The notes under the pieces were generated by a model that had not been told where the DNA came from, ran no database searches, and saw only the letters and a list, made by a program, of their open reading frames with translations. Below are positions 1 through 7,334 of a stretch of 8,855 bases of DNA, piece after piece. The DNA lies in NCBI GenBank assembly GCA_016793305.1, contig JAEUHU010000080.1:1-8855 (forward strand), written 5' to 3'. Every line of letters starts with the position of its first letter. Within the stretch, counting starts at the first letter, position 1. Source of the DNA: Planctomycetota bacterium. GTDB taxonomy: Bacteria; Planctomycetota; UBA1135; UBA2386. Made by a program: the position numbers and the translations under genes.

Positions 1-1483
1 GCCGCGCGGCTTCGAGCTGGCCGGTGTCGAGCAGGGCCTGGGCCCGGAGCACCGGTGCGCCGACGCAGAACGGCAGCGCCGCGGCCGGTTCGCCGCCGTC
101 GAGCAGGCCTTCGGCGAGGGCCGTGCGCAGTTCCTCGTCGCGCCCCGGCTCGGCGGCGACGGCGCGCTGCCAGGCGAGGACGGCCGCGTCGCGACGGCCG
201 GCGGCCGCGAGCGAACGCAACGCCGCAGCCGTCGTCGGCAGCGCCGCCGAGGCGGGCGGCAGCACGACCCCGTCGAGGCGCCCGCTGCGGGCCGCCGGCC
301 ACGCCCAGCGGGTGCCGGACGCGATCAGCTCGCCGGACTGCGCCAGTTCGCGCAAGCAGGCCGCCACGGCTTCCCCGCTGGTTCCACCGTGGCCGACCAG
401 CCACGCCGCTGCGCGGGCCGCCGGTTCGCCGTGCAGGCCCAGGGCGCTGTGCACGTGCGGCGCAAGGTGCTCGGCGCGCAGATCGGGCAACTGCCGCAAG
501 GTGGTGCCGGGCCCACGGCGCACGACCCGAAGGGCGTGGTCCCCGTCGTCGATGCGGCGCACGGAGTCGTCGGTGGCGGCCAGATGCAGGGCGAGGGCTC
601 GACGGTCCCCAGGAGATCCGCCGCGCCACAGCAGGTGTGTGCCGTCGTCCGGGACCGCCGCGAGTTCGGCGGCGAACAGCACCACGGGATCGGGCGCGAG
701 CAGGGCCAACGACGGTCGGCCGGCCCCACCACCACACAGGAACTCCATGGCGGCCTGGGCATCGGCGAAGCGCCGCTCGGGTCGCCGTTCGGTGCAGCGC
801 GCGACGAAGCGGTCGAACGGGGCCGGCAGGTCCTCGGGCCGTAGCCCACCGGCGCTGAAGAAGTCCTTCTGCGGGAACGAGTCGAGGAAGCGCGCGAGCG
901 GCGGCCCGGAGCCAGGCCACAAGGCCTGCGCCGCCATCGCGCCGACCGCAAACAGGTCGGTGCGCGCATCCGGCCGGCCGCCGAGCAGCTGTTCGGGAGC
1001 GGCGAAGAACGGCGTGCCGCCGCGCCCGGCGGCACCACCTCGCACGCCGAGGCCGAAGTCGAGCAGGTGCAGGCGCCCGTGCCGGTCGCGCAGCAGGTTC
1101 GACGGTTTCAGGTCGAGGTGCAGCACCGAGCGCAGGTGCACGTAGGCGAGCACCTCGAGCAGTTGCTGCAGCACCGTGCGCAGCTCCGCCACGTCGCTCG
1201 GCAGCCGTTGCAGCGCCTCGCCGTCGACGTGCTCGCGGAGCACGAACGCGCGACCGTCCGGCAGGCGACCCACCTCACGGACCGCCGGGATCGACGGATG
1301 GCGCAGCGACAGCAGCAGCGACGCCTCGGCGGGCTCGGCGCCGGCTGCCAGCACCTTCAGAACGGCTTCGCGACCGTCCGAACGCGACGCGACCCGAAAG
1401 GTCCGCCCCTCCCCGCCGTGGTACTCGGCGAGCCGTTCGAAGCGCTCCCCCAACGGCTCGGGCAGTTCGTCGACGCCGGTCAT
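1..1483 (-). CDS. Ser/Thr protein kinase, cytosolic, non-RD type, with helical C-terminal region (partial, runs off left edge)
   Basis: A Hanks-type kinase that transfers phosphate from ATP to protein Ser/Thr. The frame is open from ATG at 1483 to the window edge, 494 residues visible, with no stop. Kinase domain is about residues 15-249: a loose glycine loop (HGGEGRTF, 22-29), the ATP lysine in VLKVL (K43), HLDLKPSN (122-129, catalytic D124), DFG (142-144) and APE (162-164). The usual HRD arginine is leucine, so this is a non-RD kinase. No signal peptide or membrane helix is visible, so it is probably cytosolic. Residues 250-494 match no family I recognise; about 340-390 suggests a winged helix and 420-494 resembles degenerate TPR helices. 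The start overlaps the upstream lipoprotein stop as ATGA; an AGGA abuts the ATG, so coupled translation is more likely than independent initiation. The kinase call is firm; the substrate is unknown. Confidence 0.88.
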   Translation of the reverse strand, partial: MTGVDELPEPLGERFERLAEYHGGEGRTFRVASRSDGREAVLKVLAAGAEPAEASLLLSLRHPSIPAVREVGRLPDGRAFVLREHVDGEALQRLPSDVAELRTVLQQLLEVLAYVHLRSVLHLDLKPSNLLRDRHGRLHLLDFGLGVRGGAAGRGGTPFFAAPEQLLGGRPDARTDLFAVGAMAAQALWPGSGPPLARFLDSFPQKDFFSAGGLRPEDLPAPFDRFVARCTERRPERRFADAQAAMEFLCGGGAGRPSLALLAPDPVVLFAAELAAVPDDGTHLLWRGGSPGDRRALALHLAATDDSVRRIDDGDHALRVVRRGPGTTLRQLPDLRAEHLAPHVHSALGLHGEPAARAAAWLVGHGGTSGEAVAACLRELAQSGELIASGTRWAWPAARSGRLDGVVLPPASAALPTTAAALRSLAAAGRRDAAVLAWQRAVAAEPGRDEELRTALAEGLLDGGEPAAALPFCVGAPVLRAQALLDTGQLEAAR

Positions 1484-2877
1484 TCCTCGCGCACTCGCAC
1501 CCAGTCGGCCGAGACCTCGGCAGGTCCCGTGACCGTGCCGCGCCACCAGATGCGATCCTCGCCCGGAACGATGTCGCCGAGCTGGATCGTGGTGCGCCCG
1601 CCACCTCGGCGTTCGCGTCGCTGCAGCACCGTGCCGGCATCGACCAGCACGTCGACCGACGGTACCGACACGCCGTCGACGACGATCGGGTCGTCGTTGC
1701 GGGGCACCACGACGATGCGGTTGCCGGCCACGTCGACCGACTGCACCAGGCCCTGCCATTCCGGCGCCAGCGGCACTCCCGCGCTGCCGGGGACCTCGAT
1801 CTCGCGCGCCACGACCACCTCCAGCTCGGTCGCGGTGGCCGGCGTGCGCGAGGACCACGTCACCTTGACCAGGTCGTCGACGGCGAGGTCGGCGAAGGCC
1901 AGCACCACCTGCCCGTTCGGCCGCTGCAGGCGCGCCGACGTCGCGTCGACCAGCACGTCGAACGGGGGATCGCGCAGCACACGCTCGCCGCGCCGCACTT
2001 CGGCCTGCACCCGCATCACGAAGCTCGTGGTCGCCGGACGCAGCTCGACGATCCGGCCCAGCAGGCGCGGTCCGTCGTTGCCACGACCACGCCGGGCACG
2101 GGTCACCCGCAGGCCGCCGGAACGATCCAGGGTGCCACAAACCCGCAGCTCGTCGTCGCCGCGCAGTCCGTTCACGAACGCCGCCGCCGAGGCGAAGCTG
2201 TTCGCGTCGTCGTCGCCGAAGGTGCACCCCGGCGCGAACTCGAGGGCGAGCACGCCACCACCCGCGGCCGGCAACCTCGCGTCGACGCTCGCACCCCGCA
2301 CCGTGACGGGTTCGAGCCCGGCCAGTTCGTGCTCGCTGCCATCCGCACGGCCGAGCAGGGCCGGCTCGAACCGCAGGGACCCACCGAGCGTGACGACCGG
2401 TGCGCGGTTGTGCCCCAACGCGAGCCAGCTCACCTCGCTCGCCACGTGCTGCAGACCGTCGGCGATCGGGATCGACAGCACCGAGCCCGAGTCGATCGCG
2501 CGCACGACCCCATCGCTCCCGAGCGCACTGCCAGAACCAGGCGCCAACGCCAGCAGCAGGCGCTCGTAGTCACCTGTCGGCACGTCGTGGAGACGCAGCC
2601 CGGACACCTCGCCGGTCGGATCGGCGAAGGTCACCTCGACCGCCCTGGGGACCAGGTTGCGGGTGGTGGTTCCGTCGGCTCGTTCGAGAGTCGCCCCGAC
2701 GACCACGAACTGCACCAGGCTGTCGGTGCCCGTCCGCGTGTCCAGCACGACGCCGACCGAGCCGGGCGCGCTGTCGACCTCGGCGGACTGCCCGCCACCG
2801 CCGCCGCTGCACGCTTGCAGCACGGCGAGACAAGCCACCAGCAACCACGCACGATACGAACAGTGGTACGAACGCAT
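1480..2877 (-). CDS. Secreted lipoprotein with DUF4382-like and DUF5666-like beta-rich domains
   Basis: A 465-residue predicted lipoprotein of unknown function. Residues 2-22 form a signal peptide (basic start, hydrophobic [11 protein letters not shown]) followed by a lipobox LQAC with Cys23, then a Ser/Gly linker; this predicts lipid anchoring outside the cytoplasm. Residues about 40-155 resemble DUF4382: a short beta domain with a [11 protein letters not shown] segment like that family's 'paGtYt.v.l' strand. Residues about 193-260, 272-360 and 375-465 look like three DUF5666-type beta units (G-x-V-x-S-V-D-x-x-x-N opening, then 'VLVDA'). Cys218 and Cys247 could form a disulfide. I chose ATG 2877 because GGAGG lies five bases upstream and the signal peptide begins there; an upstream in-frame start at 2952 would bury the signal. 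It overlaps the kinase downstream by four bases, so the two are probably one operon. Domain assignments are by eye and moderate; the lipoprotein call is strong. Confidence 0.85.
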   Translation of the reverse strand: MRSYHCSYRAWLLVACLAVLQACSGGGGGQSAEVDSAPGSVGVVLDTRTGTDSLVQFVVVGATLERADGTTTRNLVPRAVEVTFADPTGEVSGLRLHDVPTGDYERLLLALAPGSGSALGSDGVVRAIDSGSVLSIPIADGLQHVASEVSWLALGHNRAPVVTLGGSLRFEPALLGRADGSEHELAGLEPVTVRGASVDARLPAAGGGVLALEFAPGCTFGDDDANSFASAAAFVNGLRGDDELRVCGTLDRSGGLRVTRARRGRGNDGPRLLGRIVELRPATTSFVMRVQAEVRRGERVLRDPPFDVLVDATSARLQRPNGQVVLAFADLAVDDLVKVTWSSRTPATATELEVVVAREIEVPGSAGVPLAPEWQGLVQSVDVAGNRIVVVPRNDDPIVVDGVSVPSVDVLVDAGTVLQRRERRGGGRTTIQLGDIVPGEDRIWWRGTVTGPAEVSADWVRVREE

Positions 2878-2882
2878 GGGAT

Positions 2883-2887
2883 CCTCC
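2883..2887 (-). promoter_or_regulatory. Ribosome binding site deciding the lipoprotein start
   Basis: On the minus strand this reads GGAGG, five bases before the ATG at 2877. It favours that start over the in-frame ATG at 2952, which would add 25 residues ahead of the signal peptide. Confidence 0.75.
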
Positions 2888-3031
2888 GGAGACGTCGAGG
2901 GTGTCGGCCACCAGCCGTCGAGGGCCGTGGCGAGCCCCTGACTGTAGCCCACCCGTGCCGCAACGGGAGACGACGGCTTGCTTCCCGGACATGACGCGGC
3001 GGGACGTCCCCACGTCGGCGTTCGCCGGGAC

Positions 3032-3038
3032 GGAGGGG
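3032..3038 (+). promoter_or_regulatory. Ribosome binding site of pyrC
   Basis: GGAGGGG lies before the ATG at 3045; its GGAGG core is eight bases from that codon. The next in-frame ATG (3060) would be 23 bases from it, so the first is preferred. Confidence 0.7.
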
Positions 3039-3044
3039 CTCGTT

Positions 3045-4100
3045 ATGGTGGCCGCCCCGATGCGCCTCGAACTGACCCGCCCCGACGACTGGCACCTCCA
3101 TCTGCGCGACGGTGAAGCGCTCGCCGCCGTGCTGCCCGACACCGCGCGGCGCTTCGCGCGGGCGATCGTGATGCCGAACCTGAAGCCGCCGGTGACGACG
3201 GTGGCGGCCGCCCGCGACTACCGGGCCCGCATCGTGGCGGCGCTGCCGCGCGCGGCGTCGTTCGAGCCGCTGATGACGCTCTACCTGACCGACCGCACGC
3301 CGGCCGAGGAGATCGCCGCCGCGAAGGCGAGCGGCTTCGTACACGCGGTGAAGTACTACCCGGCCGGCGCCACCACCAACTCCGAGAACGGCGTCACCGA
3401 CTGGCAGAAGGCGCGCGCGGCGCTGGCGGCGATGGAACGGCACGAGCTGCCGCTGCTGCTGCACGGCGAGGTCACCGACCCCGACGTCGACGTGTTCGAC
3501 CGCGAACGGGTGTTCCTCGACCGCCAGCTGACGCCGCTGCTGCGCGACTTCCCGGGCCTGCGCGTCGTGCTCGAGCACGTCACCACTGCCGACGCCGTCG
3601 CGTTCGTGCGCGCGGCCGGTCCGCGCGTGGCGGCGACGATCACCGCGCATCACCTGCTGTGGAACCGCAACGAACTGTTCCGCGGCGGCGTGCGCCCGCA
3701 CGCCTACTGCCTGCCGGTGTTGAAGCGCGAACGGCATCGCCAGGCGCTGCTGGCCGCGGCGACCGGCGACGACCCACGCTTCTTCCTCGGCACCGACAGC
3801 GCGCCGCACGCGCGCCACACCAAGGAGGCGGACTGCGGCTGTGCCGGCATCTACACCGCCCACGCCGGCATCGAGCTCTACGCCGAGGCGTTCGAGCAGG
3901 CGGGGGCACTCGACCGGCTGGAGGCGTTCGCGAGCCTGCGTGGGCCGGAGTTCTACCGACTGCCCCGCAATCGGGACCGGATCACGCTCGAGAAGGCGAC
4001 CTGGACGGTGCCCGCTTCGCTGCCGTTCGGCCAGCACACGCTGGTGCCGATGCGGGCCGGCCAGGCGATGTCGTGGCGGCTGGTCGACGCGGCAGGCTGA
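3045..4100 (+). CDS. pyrC: Dihydroorotase, E. coli PyrC type
   Basis: Catalyses the reversible ring closure of N-carbamoyl-L-aspartate to L-dihydroorotate, the third step of de novo pyrimidine synthesis, in the cytosol with zinc. It has 351 residues, close to the 348 of E. coli PyrC, and aligns with it by eye along its length. All key residues of that enzyme have counterparts: zinc ligands H17 and H19 in WHLHLRD, substrate-binding R21 and N45 ([10 protein letters not shown]), the lysine carbamylated in the family (K103 in [12 protein letters not shown]), H140 in LHGEV, H178 in EHVTT, and catalytic D251 in FLGTDSAPH with H255. It should therefore be active. The start at 3045 is supported by a well-placed GGAGG. 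No other pyrimidine gene is in view, so it appears to stand alone. Confidence is very high. Confidence 0.98.
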   Translation: MVAAPMRLELTRPDDWHLHLRDGEALAAVLPDTARRFARAIVMPNLKPPVTTVAAARDYRARIVAALPRAASFEPLMTLYLTDRTPAEEIAAAKASGFVHAVKYYPAGATTNSENGVTDWQKARAALAAMERHELPLLLHGEVTDPDVDVFDRERVFLDRQLTPLLRDFPGLRVVLEHVTTADAVAFVRAAGPRVAATITAHHLLWNRNELFRGGVRPHAYCLPVLKRERHRQALLAAATGDDPRFFLGTDSAPHARHTKEADCGCAGIYTAHAGIELYAEAFEQAGALDRLEAFASLRGPEFYRLPRNRDRITLEKATWTVPASLPFGQHTLVPMRAGQAMSWRLVDAAG

Positions 4101-4114
4101 GCCCCGGAGCGCCG

Positions 4115-4145
4115 GCCGCGCAACGGGAACGGCGCGGCACCGTTC
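4115..4145 (+). terminator. Possible hairpins downstream of pyrC
   Basis: Two mutually exclusive hairpins lie in the 86-bp gap after the pyrC stop: arms GCCGCGC (4115-4121) and GCGCGGC (4132-4138), or arms GAACGG (4127-4132) and CCGTTC (4140-4145). There is no U-tract, so an intrinsic terminator is not assured, and chance pairing is easy at this GC content. Confidence 0.25.
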
Positions 4146-4186
4146 TGCGGCGCGCCCGCGCGGCGTAGGCTGCTGGCAGGACTCCC

Positions 4187-4429
4187 ATGCACAAAGACTG
4201 GTACCCGTTCTTCTCCGCTCTGCTCTGGTTCGTCACAAAGGCCATCGGCGTGGTGCTGCTGGTCTTCGGGCTGATTGCCCTCGGGCCGCTGTTCGCCGTC
4301 GGGTTCACCTTCAGCGGCCTCGTGATGACGGTGCTGCTGCCGATCGCACTCGGCTGGGTCGTGCTGACCACCGAGTTCCTGTTCGACATCGCGACCGCCG
4401 AGATGCGGCGCCGCCTCGCCGAGAAGTGA
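4187..4429 (+). CDS. Small membrane protein, two predicted helices, unknown function
   Basis: An 80-residue protein that I cannot assign to a family. A short amphipathic start (MHKDWYPFF) is followed by hydrophobic segments at about 10-38 and 42-66, then a charged tail, so two membrane-spanning helices with both ends on one side is the simplest topology. The second segment ends in LGWVVLTTEFLFDIA, faintly like the end of PGPGW-type small membrane proteins (PF09656), but the PGPGW motif itself is absent. An AGGA (4178-4181) lies five bases before the ATG. It is 86 bp downstream of pyrC on the same strand and could be cotranscribed, although hairpins lie between. The hydrophobic content and the fitted gap between neighbours support a real gene. 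Confidence 0.75.
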   Translation: MHKDWYPFFSALLWFVTKAIGVVLLVFGLIALGPLFAVGFTFSGLVMTVLLPIALGWVVLTTEFLFDIATAEMRRRLAEK

Positions 4430-4436
4430 GCCGAGC

Positions 4437-4460
4437 GCAGCGGCTACTTGCCGCCGCTGC
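4437..4460. terminator. Candidate hairpin between convergent genes
   Basis: A perfect 8-bp stem, GCAGCGGC (4437-4444) with GCCGCTGC (4453-4460) around an 8-base loop. It sits just past the small membrane protein stop and overlaps the last codons and stop of the opposing kinase gene. The gap between the two genes is only 14 bp. No U-tract follows on either strand, so its role in termination is inferred from position. Confidence 0.35.
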
Positions 4461-7305
4461 TGTCCGTGGCGGCCGCGGGCTTGCCCTCGACCTCGCGCAG
4501 CAACGCCTGGAAGTCCGCGCGGTCGTCGACGTGCATGCCGGCCCCCAGTTCGCGCAGCGCCTCGGCCGTCTGCGGCTCGACCGCGTGCAAGCGCCGCAGC
4601 ACCGCGACCACGCTGGCGAAGTCGTCGGCCATCAGCTCGGCCTGGGCGAGTTGCTGCAGCAGCGGCGGCAACACCCGCGTCGCCTGGGTCGCGCGCTTGC
4701 CGCCTGCCGCCCGCACCCGTTCGAGGTGTTCGGCCGCGCGGCGGAACCACGTGCGCGCCTCCGGCCAACGCTCCGAACGCGCAGCGTGGATCCCCGCCGT
4801 GCGCTGCAGCTGGCCGGCCTGCAGGCGGAACGAGAGATCGTCGGGGCGCTTCTGCACCAGCGCTTCGAGCGTCTCCGCGGCACGCTGGAAGTCGGCGCCC
4901 GCGGCGTCTTCGTCGCTCGCCACCAGAAGGTAGCCGCGGTGGTGCAGGAAGATCGCCAGCTCGGACGCATACTCGAAGCCGTCCGGGTGGCCGGTGACCA
5001 TCCGTTCGTGGCCGGCGACCGCCTCGCTCGCCGCCGCCAACGCGCCGGGTCGCTGGCCGGCCTGCGCGCGTTCCACGGCGAGGTCGTGCAGCATCAGGTC
5101 GAGTTCCTGGCGGTAGACGATCCGTTCGGGGAAGTCCTCGACCAGGGAACGCATCGCGGCGATCGCCTCTTCGCGGATCGGCAGGGCCTCGGTGTGCCGC
5201 CCGGCGGCGGCGTCGATCCCGGCGATCGCGACCTCGACGCGCGCCCGTTCGCGACGCAGCTCGGGCTCCTTCGCGTCGGTCGCCGACAACGCCGCCAGCG
5301 ACGCGCGCACTCCGACGAGCTCCTCGCGCGCCTGCTCGGGGGCCCCGAGGTCGCGCCGCATCGCCGCCAGGTTGATGCGCGAGCGCGCCTGGTTCAACTG
5401 CAGGTCGAGACCACCATCGGCAGCGGCGATGGCCTGCTCGATCGCGACGGCGCGCTCCATGTGCTGCAGCGCGGTCGGCAGATCGCCGCGTTCGCGCGTC
5501 ACGCGGCCGAGGTTGTGCAGCGCACTCGACACGGCGAGCCGCACCTGCTTGCTCCACTCCGCTTCGGGGATCGCCGCCGACGCGGCGACGATCTCCTGCC
5601 AATCTGCTTCGGCTTCGGCGATCCGCCCGAGCTCCACGAACGTCAAGCCGCGGGCGAGCCGCAACCCCACGAGATCCCCTAGATGGGCCGCAGGTGTTGG
5701 CGCTCGGGTGCGCAACCAGGCGAGCACCGGTTCGGCCAGAGCCGTCGCGCGCAGCGCCGCATCGTTGTCGCCGGTCAGCCGCTGCAGCTCGGCGACCTTG
5801 GCCATCGTGCGGACCAGTTCGCCGGCGACGGTCGGTTCCTCCGGGTTCTCACGCCACAAGCGCGTGATCAGCTCGGTCGCCGCGTTCAGGTTGCGCAGCC
5901 GTTCGGGATCGAGGCCGGGCACACGGGCCAGCGCCTTCGAGGTCGCCTGCTGCATCAAGCCGCGCACGCCGGCCAGCGCACTGTCGAGGTTGCTGCGCGA
6001 CTGTTCGACCGCGTCGGCGCGCATCCACGGGACCAGCACCGGGGTCGTGGCGAGGCCGAGCAACAGCAGGCCCGCCGCCATCGCGAAGGCCGGGTGACGC
6101 TGGCACCAGCGCACCGTGCGCAGCCACGCGCCGATCGGTCGGGCCTGGATCGGGCGGTGCTGCAGGAAGCGTTCGAGGTCGGCCGCGAGCGCTTCGGCGG
6201 TCGGGTAGCGACGCGCCGGGTCGCGATCGCGCGCGACCGCGACGATGGTCTCGACGTCGCGCGGCACGTCGGGGTTCTGCTGGCGCAGCGGCGCGGCCAC
6301 GCCGTGCAGGATCTGCTGGCGCAGCCGTTCCTGGCTCGTCTCGTGGAACGGCGGCCGCAGGGCGAGCAGTTCGTGCAGCGTGACGCCGAGCGCGTAGACG
6401 TCGGTGCGCGCGTCGACGGTGCCCTCGAGCAACTGCTCGGGCGCCATGTAGTGCAGCGTGCCGAGCACGGCCCCACTGCGGGTGATGCGCGACGTGCCGG
6501 CCGCGGCAGCGAGCCCGAAGTCGAGCAGCAGCACGCGCCCGTCGGGCGTCACCATGGTGTTGTTCGGCTTCAGGTCGCGGTGCACGACGCCGCGTTCGTG
6601 CGCGTGGTGCACGGCGCGCGCCATGCGCATCACGATGCGGCAGCAGGTCTGCACCCAGGTGCCCGCGTAGACCTCTGGCAGCGGCTCGGGCAACGGCAGT
6701 TCGCCGCGCGCGGCGGCGACCACCGCGACGTCGCGGCCGGCGAGGTCCTGGGGCGGGGTCGCGTGCACGGCGGCGAGCACGTCGCCGAGCGACGCCCCGC
6801 GCACGTACTCCATCGCGAAGTAGTCGACGCCCTGGTCCTGGCCGACGCAGTGGATCGGCACGATGCCCGCATCGCCGAGGCGTGCCACCGCCTCGACCTC
6901 GCGACGGAAGCGCGCCCGGGCACCCGGGAAGAAGCGCTGTTCGGGCCGCACCAGCTTCAACGCCACGGTGCGGCCGAGGGACAGCTGTTCGGCGACGAAC
7001 ACGATGCCCATGCCACCGCTGCCGAGCCGCTTGCCGAGCACGAACTCGCCGAGCTGGGCCGGGATCTCGCCTTGCGAGCCGGGCTCGGTGCCATCGGCCG
7101 GGTCGGCGTCGTCGCCGCCCGGGCCGAGCAGCCCGGCGCGCTGCAGCTTCTCCAGCCGCTCGCGCAGCGTGCGTTCGAGGCGTGGATGCGCGGCGAGCAC
7201 CGCTTCGACCGCCGGATTGCCGCCTTCGTTCCACGCGTCGATGCACGCCGCCATCACTTCGTGCTCGAGTTCGCTGTCGCGGGCCGGTTCGGTCGGGTCG
7301 TCCAT
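4444..7305 (-). CDS. Membrane-anchored Ser/Thr protein kinase with C-terminal TPR region
   Basis: A 953-residue receptor-like Hanks kinase. Residues 10-65 form a helical N-terminal extension (AACIDAW, AAHPRLERTLRERLEKL) of the kind seen ahead of planctomycete kinases. The kinase domain spans about 87-381: glycine loop LGSGGMG (94-100), ATP lysine K117 (VALKLV), probable helix-C E136, HRDLKPNN (242-249), DFG (262-264), GTLHYMAPE (282-290) and DVYALG (302-307). A 30-40 residue insertion at about 180-217 lies between the hinge and helix E. One hydrophobic segment (about 405-426) is the likely membrane anchor. Residues about 490-900 are alpha-helical with TPR-like repeats (for example 593-626), probably outside the cytoplasm and suited to protein binding. 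All catalytic motifs are intact, so it should be active. The start at 7305 lacks a clear Shine-Dalgarno. A sigma factor starts 30 bases away on the other strand, making it the likeliest partner or target. Confidence 0.95.
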   Translation of the reverse strand: MDDPTEPARDSELEHEVMAACIDAWNEGGNPAVEAVLAAHPRLERTLRERLEKLQRAGLLGPGGDDADPADGTEPGSQGEIPAQLGEFVLGKRLGSGGMGIVFVAEQLSLGRTVALKLVRPEQRFFPGARARFRREVEAVARLGDAGIVPIHCVGQDQGVDYFAMEYVRGASLGDVLAAVHATPPQDLAGRDVAVVAAARGELPLPEPLPEVYAGTWVQTCCRIVMRMARAVHHAHERGVVHRDLKPNNTMVTPDGRVLLLDFGLAAAAGTSRITRSGAVLGTLHYMAPEQLLEGTVDARTDVYALGVTLHELLALRPPFHETSQERLRQQILHGVAAPLRQQNPDVPRDVETIVAVARDRDPARRYPTAEALAADLERFLQHRPIQARPIGAWLRTVRWCQRHPAFAMAAGLLLLGLATTPVLVPWMRADAVEQSRSNLDSALAGVRGLMQQATSKALARVPGLDPERLRNLNAATELITRLWRENPEEPTVAGELVRTMAKVAELQRLTGDNDAALRATALAEPVLAWLRTRAPTPAAHLGDLVGLRLARGLTFVELGRIAEAEADWQEIVAASAAIPEAEWSKQVRLAVSSALHNLGRVTRERGDLPTALQHMERAVAIEQAIAAADGGLDLQLNQARSRINLAAMRRDLGAPEQAREELVGVRASLAALSATDAKEPELRRERARVEVAIAGIDAAAGRHTEALPIREEAIAAMRSLVEDFPERIVYRQELDLMLHDLAVERAQAGQRPGALAAASEAVAGHERMVTGHPDGFEYASELAIFLHHRGYLLVASDEDAAGADFQRAAETLEALVQKRPDDLSFRLQAGQLQRTAGIHAARSERWPEARTWFRRAAEHLERVRAAGGKRATQATRVLPPLLQQLAQAELMADDFASVVAVLRRLHAVEPQTAEALRELGAGMHVDDRADFQALLREVEGKPAAATDSSGGK

Positions 7306-7334
7306 GCAGGGTGCGGAATGGTATCGTGCCCTCG
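7306..7334. promoter_or_regulatory. 29-bp gap between divergent kinase and sigma factor genes
   Basis: Only 29 bp separate the two start codons, too little for two complete back-to-back promoters with leaders. Each promoter must therefore lie largely within the other gene's coding region, or the mRNAs have very short or no leaders. A TATCGT at 7322-7327 is a weak -10-like match on the plus strand, with no partnering -35 that I can defend. Neither gene has a strong Shine-Dalgarno. Confidence 0.4.

Larger units (their letters stand above)
2878..3044. promoter_or_regulatory. Divergent intergenic region between lipoprotein and pyrC
   Basis: This 167-bp gap is the longest non-coding stretch in the window and must carry the promoters of both divergent units. 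I see no convincing -35/-10 pair on either strand. It holds a perfect 10-bp palindrome GGGACGTCCC (3001-3010) and a small hairpin with arms CCCGT (2952-2956) and ACGGG (2963-2967). No attenuator-like leader with a U-tract is visible before pyrC. Confidence 0.5.

Noticed and set aside
24..1145. Long open plus-strand frame over the first kinase
   Set aside because: The translation is Arg/Ser/Pro-rich with no motif; it is the antisense shadow of the kinase frame, whose catalytic motifs are clear.
1067..2569. 500-residue open frame on the plus strand
   Set aside because: Antisense to the lipoprotein and kinase; low-complexity Ser/Thr/Arg composition, no Shine-Dalgarno and no recognisable domain.
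2878..2952. N-terminal extension of the lipoprotein from the ATG at 2952
   Set aside because: It would place 25 residues ahead of the signal peptide, while GGAGG sits correctly for the ATG at 2877.
2920..2960. -10-like TACAGT on the minus strand before the lipoprotein
   Set aside because: No acceptable -35 at 16-18 bases; a single hexamer match is not evidence of a promoter.
2400..3044. Upstream extension of the pyrC frame
   Set aside because: The extra residues are Arg/Pro-rich, overlap the lipoprotein antisense, and have no counterpart in the PyrC family.
3953..5602. 549-residue minus-strand frame
   Set aside because: Spans antisense pyrC, the small gene and an alternate frame of the TPR kinase; composition is Arg/Ala/Gly-rich, typical of GC-driven spurious frames.
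6882..7334. Upstream extension of the sigma factor frame
   Set aside because: It runs antisense through the kinase N-terminus and has no sigma homology before residue 1 of the 7335 start.
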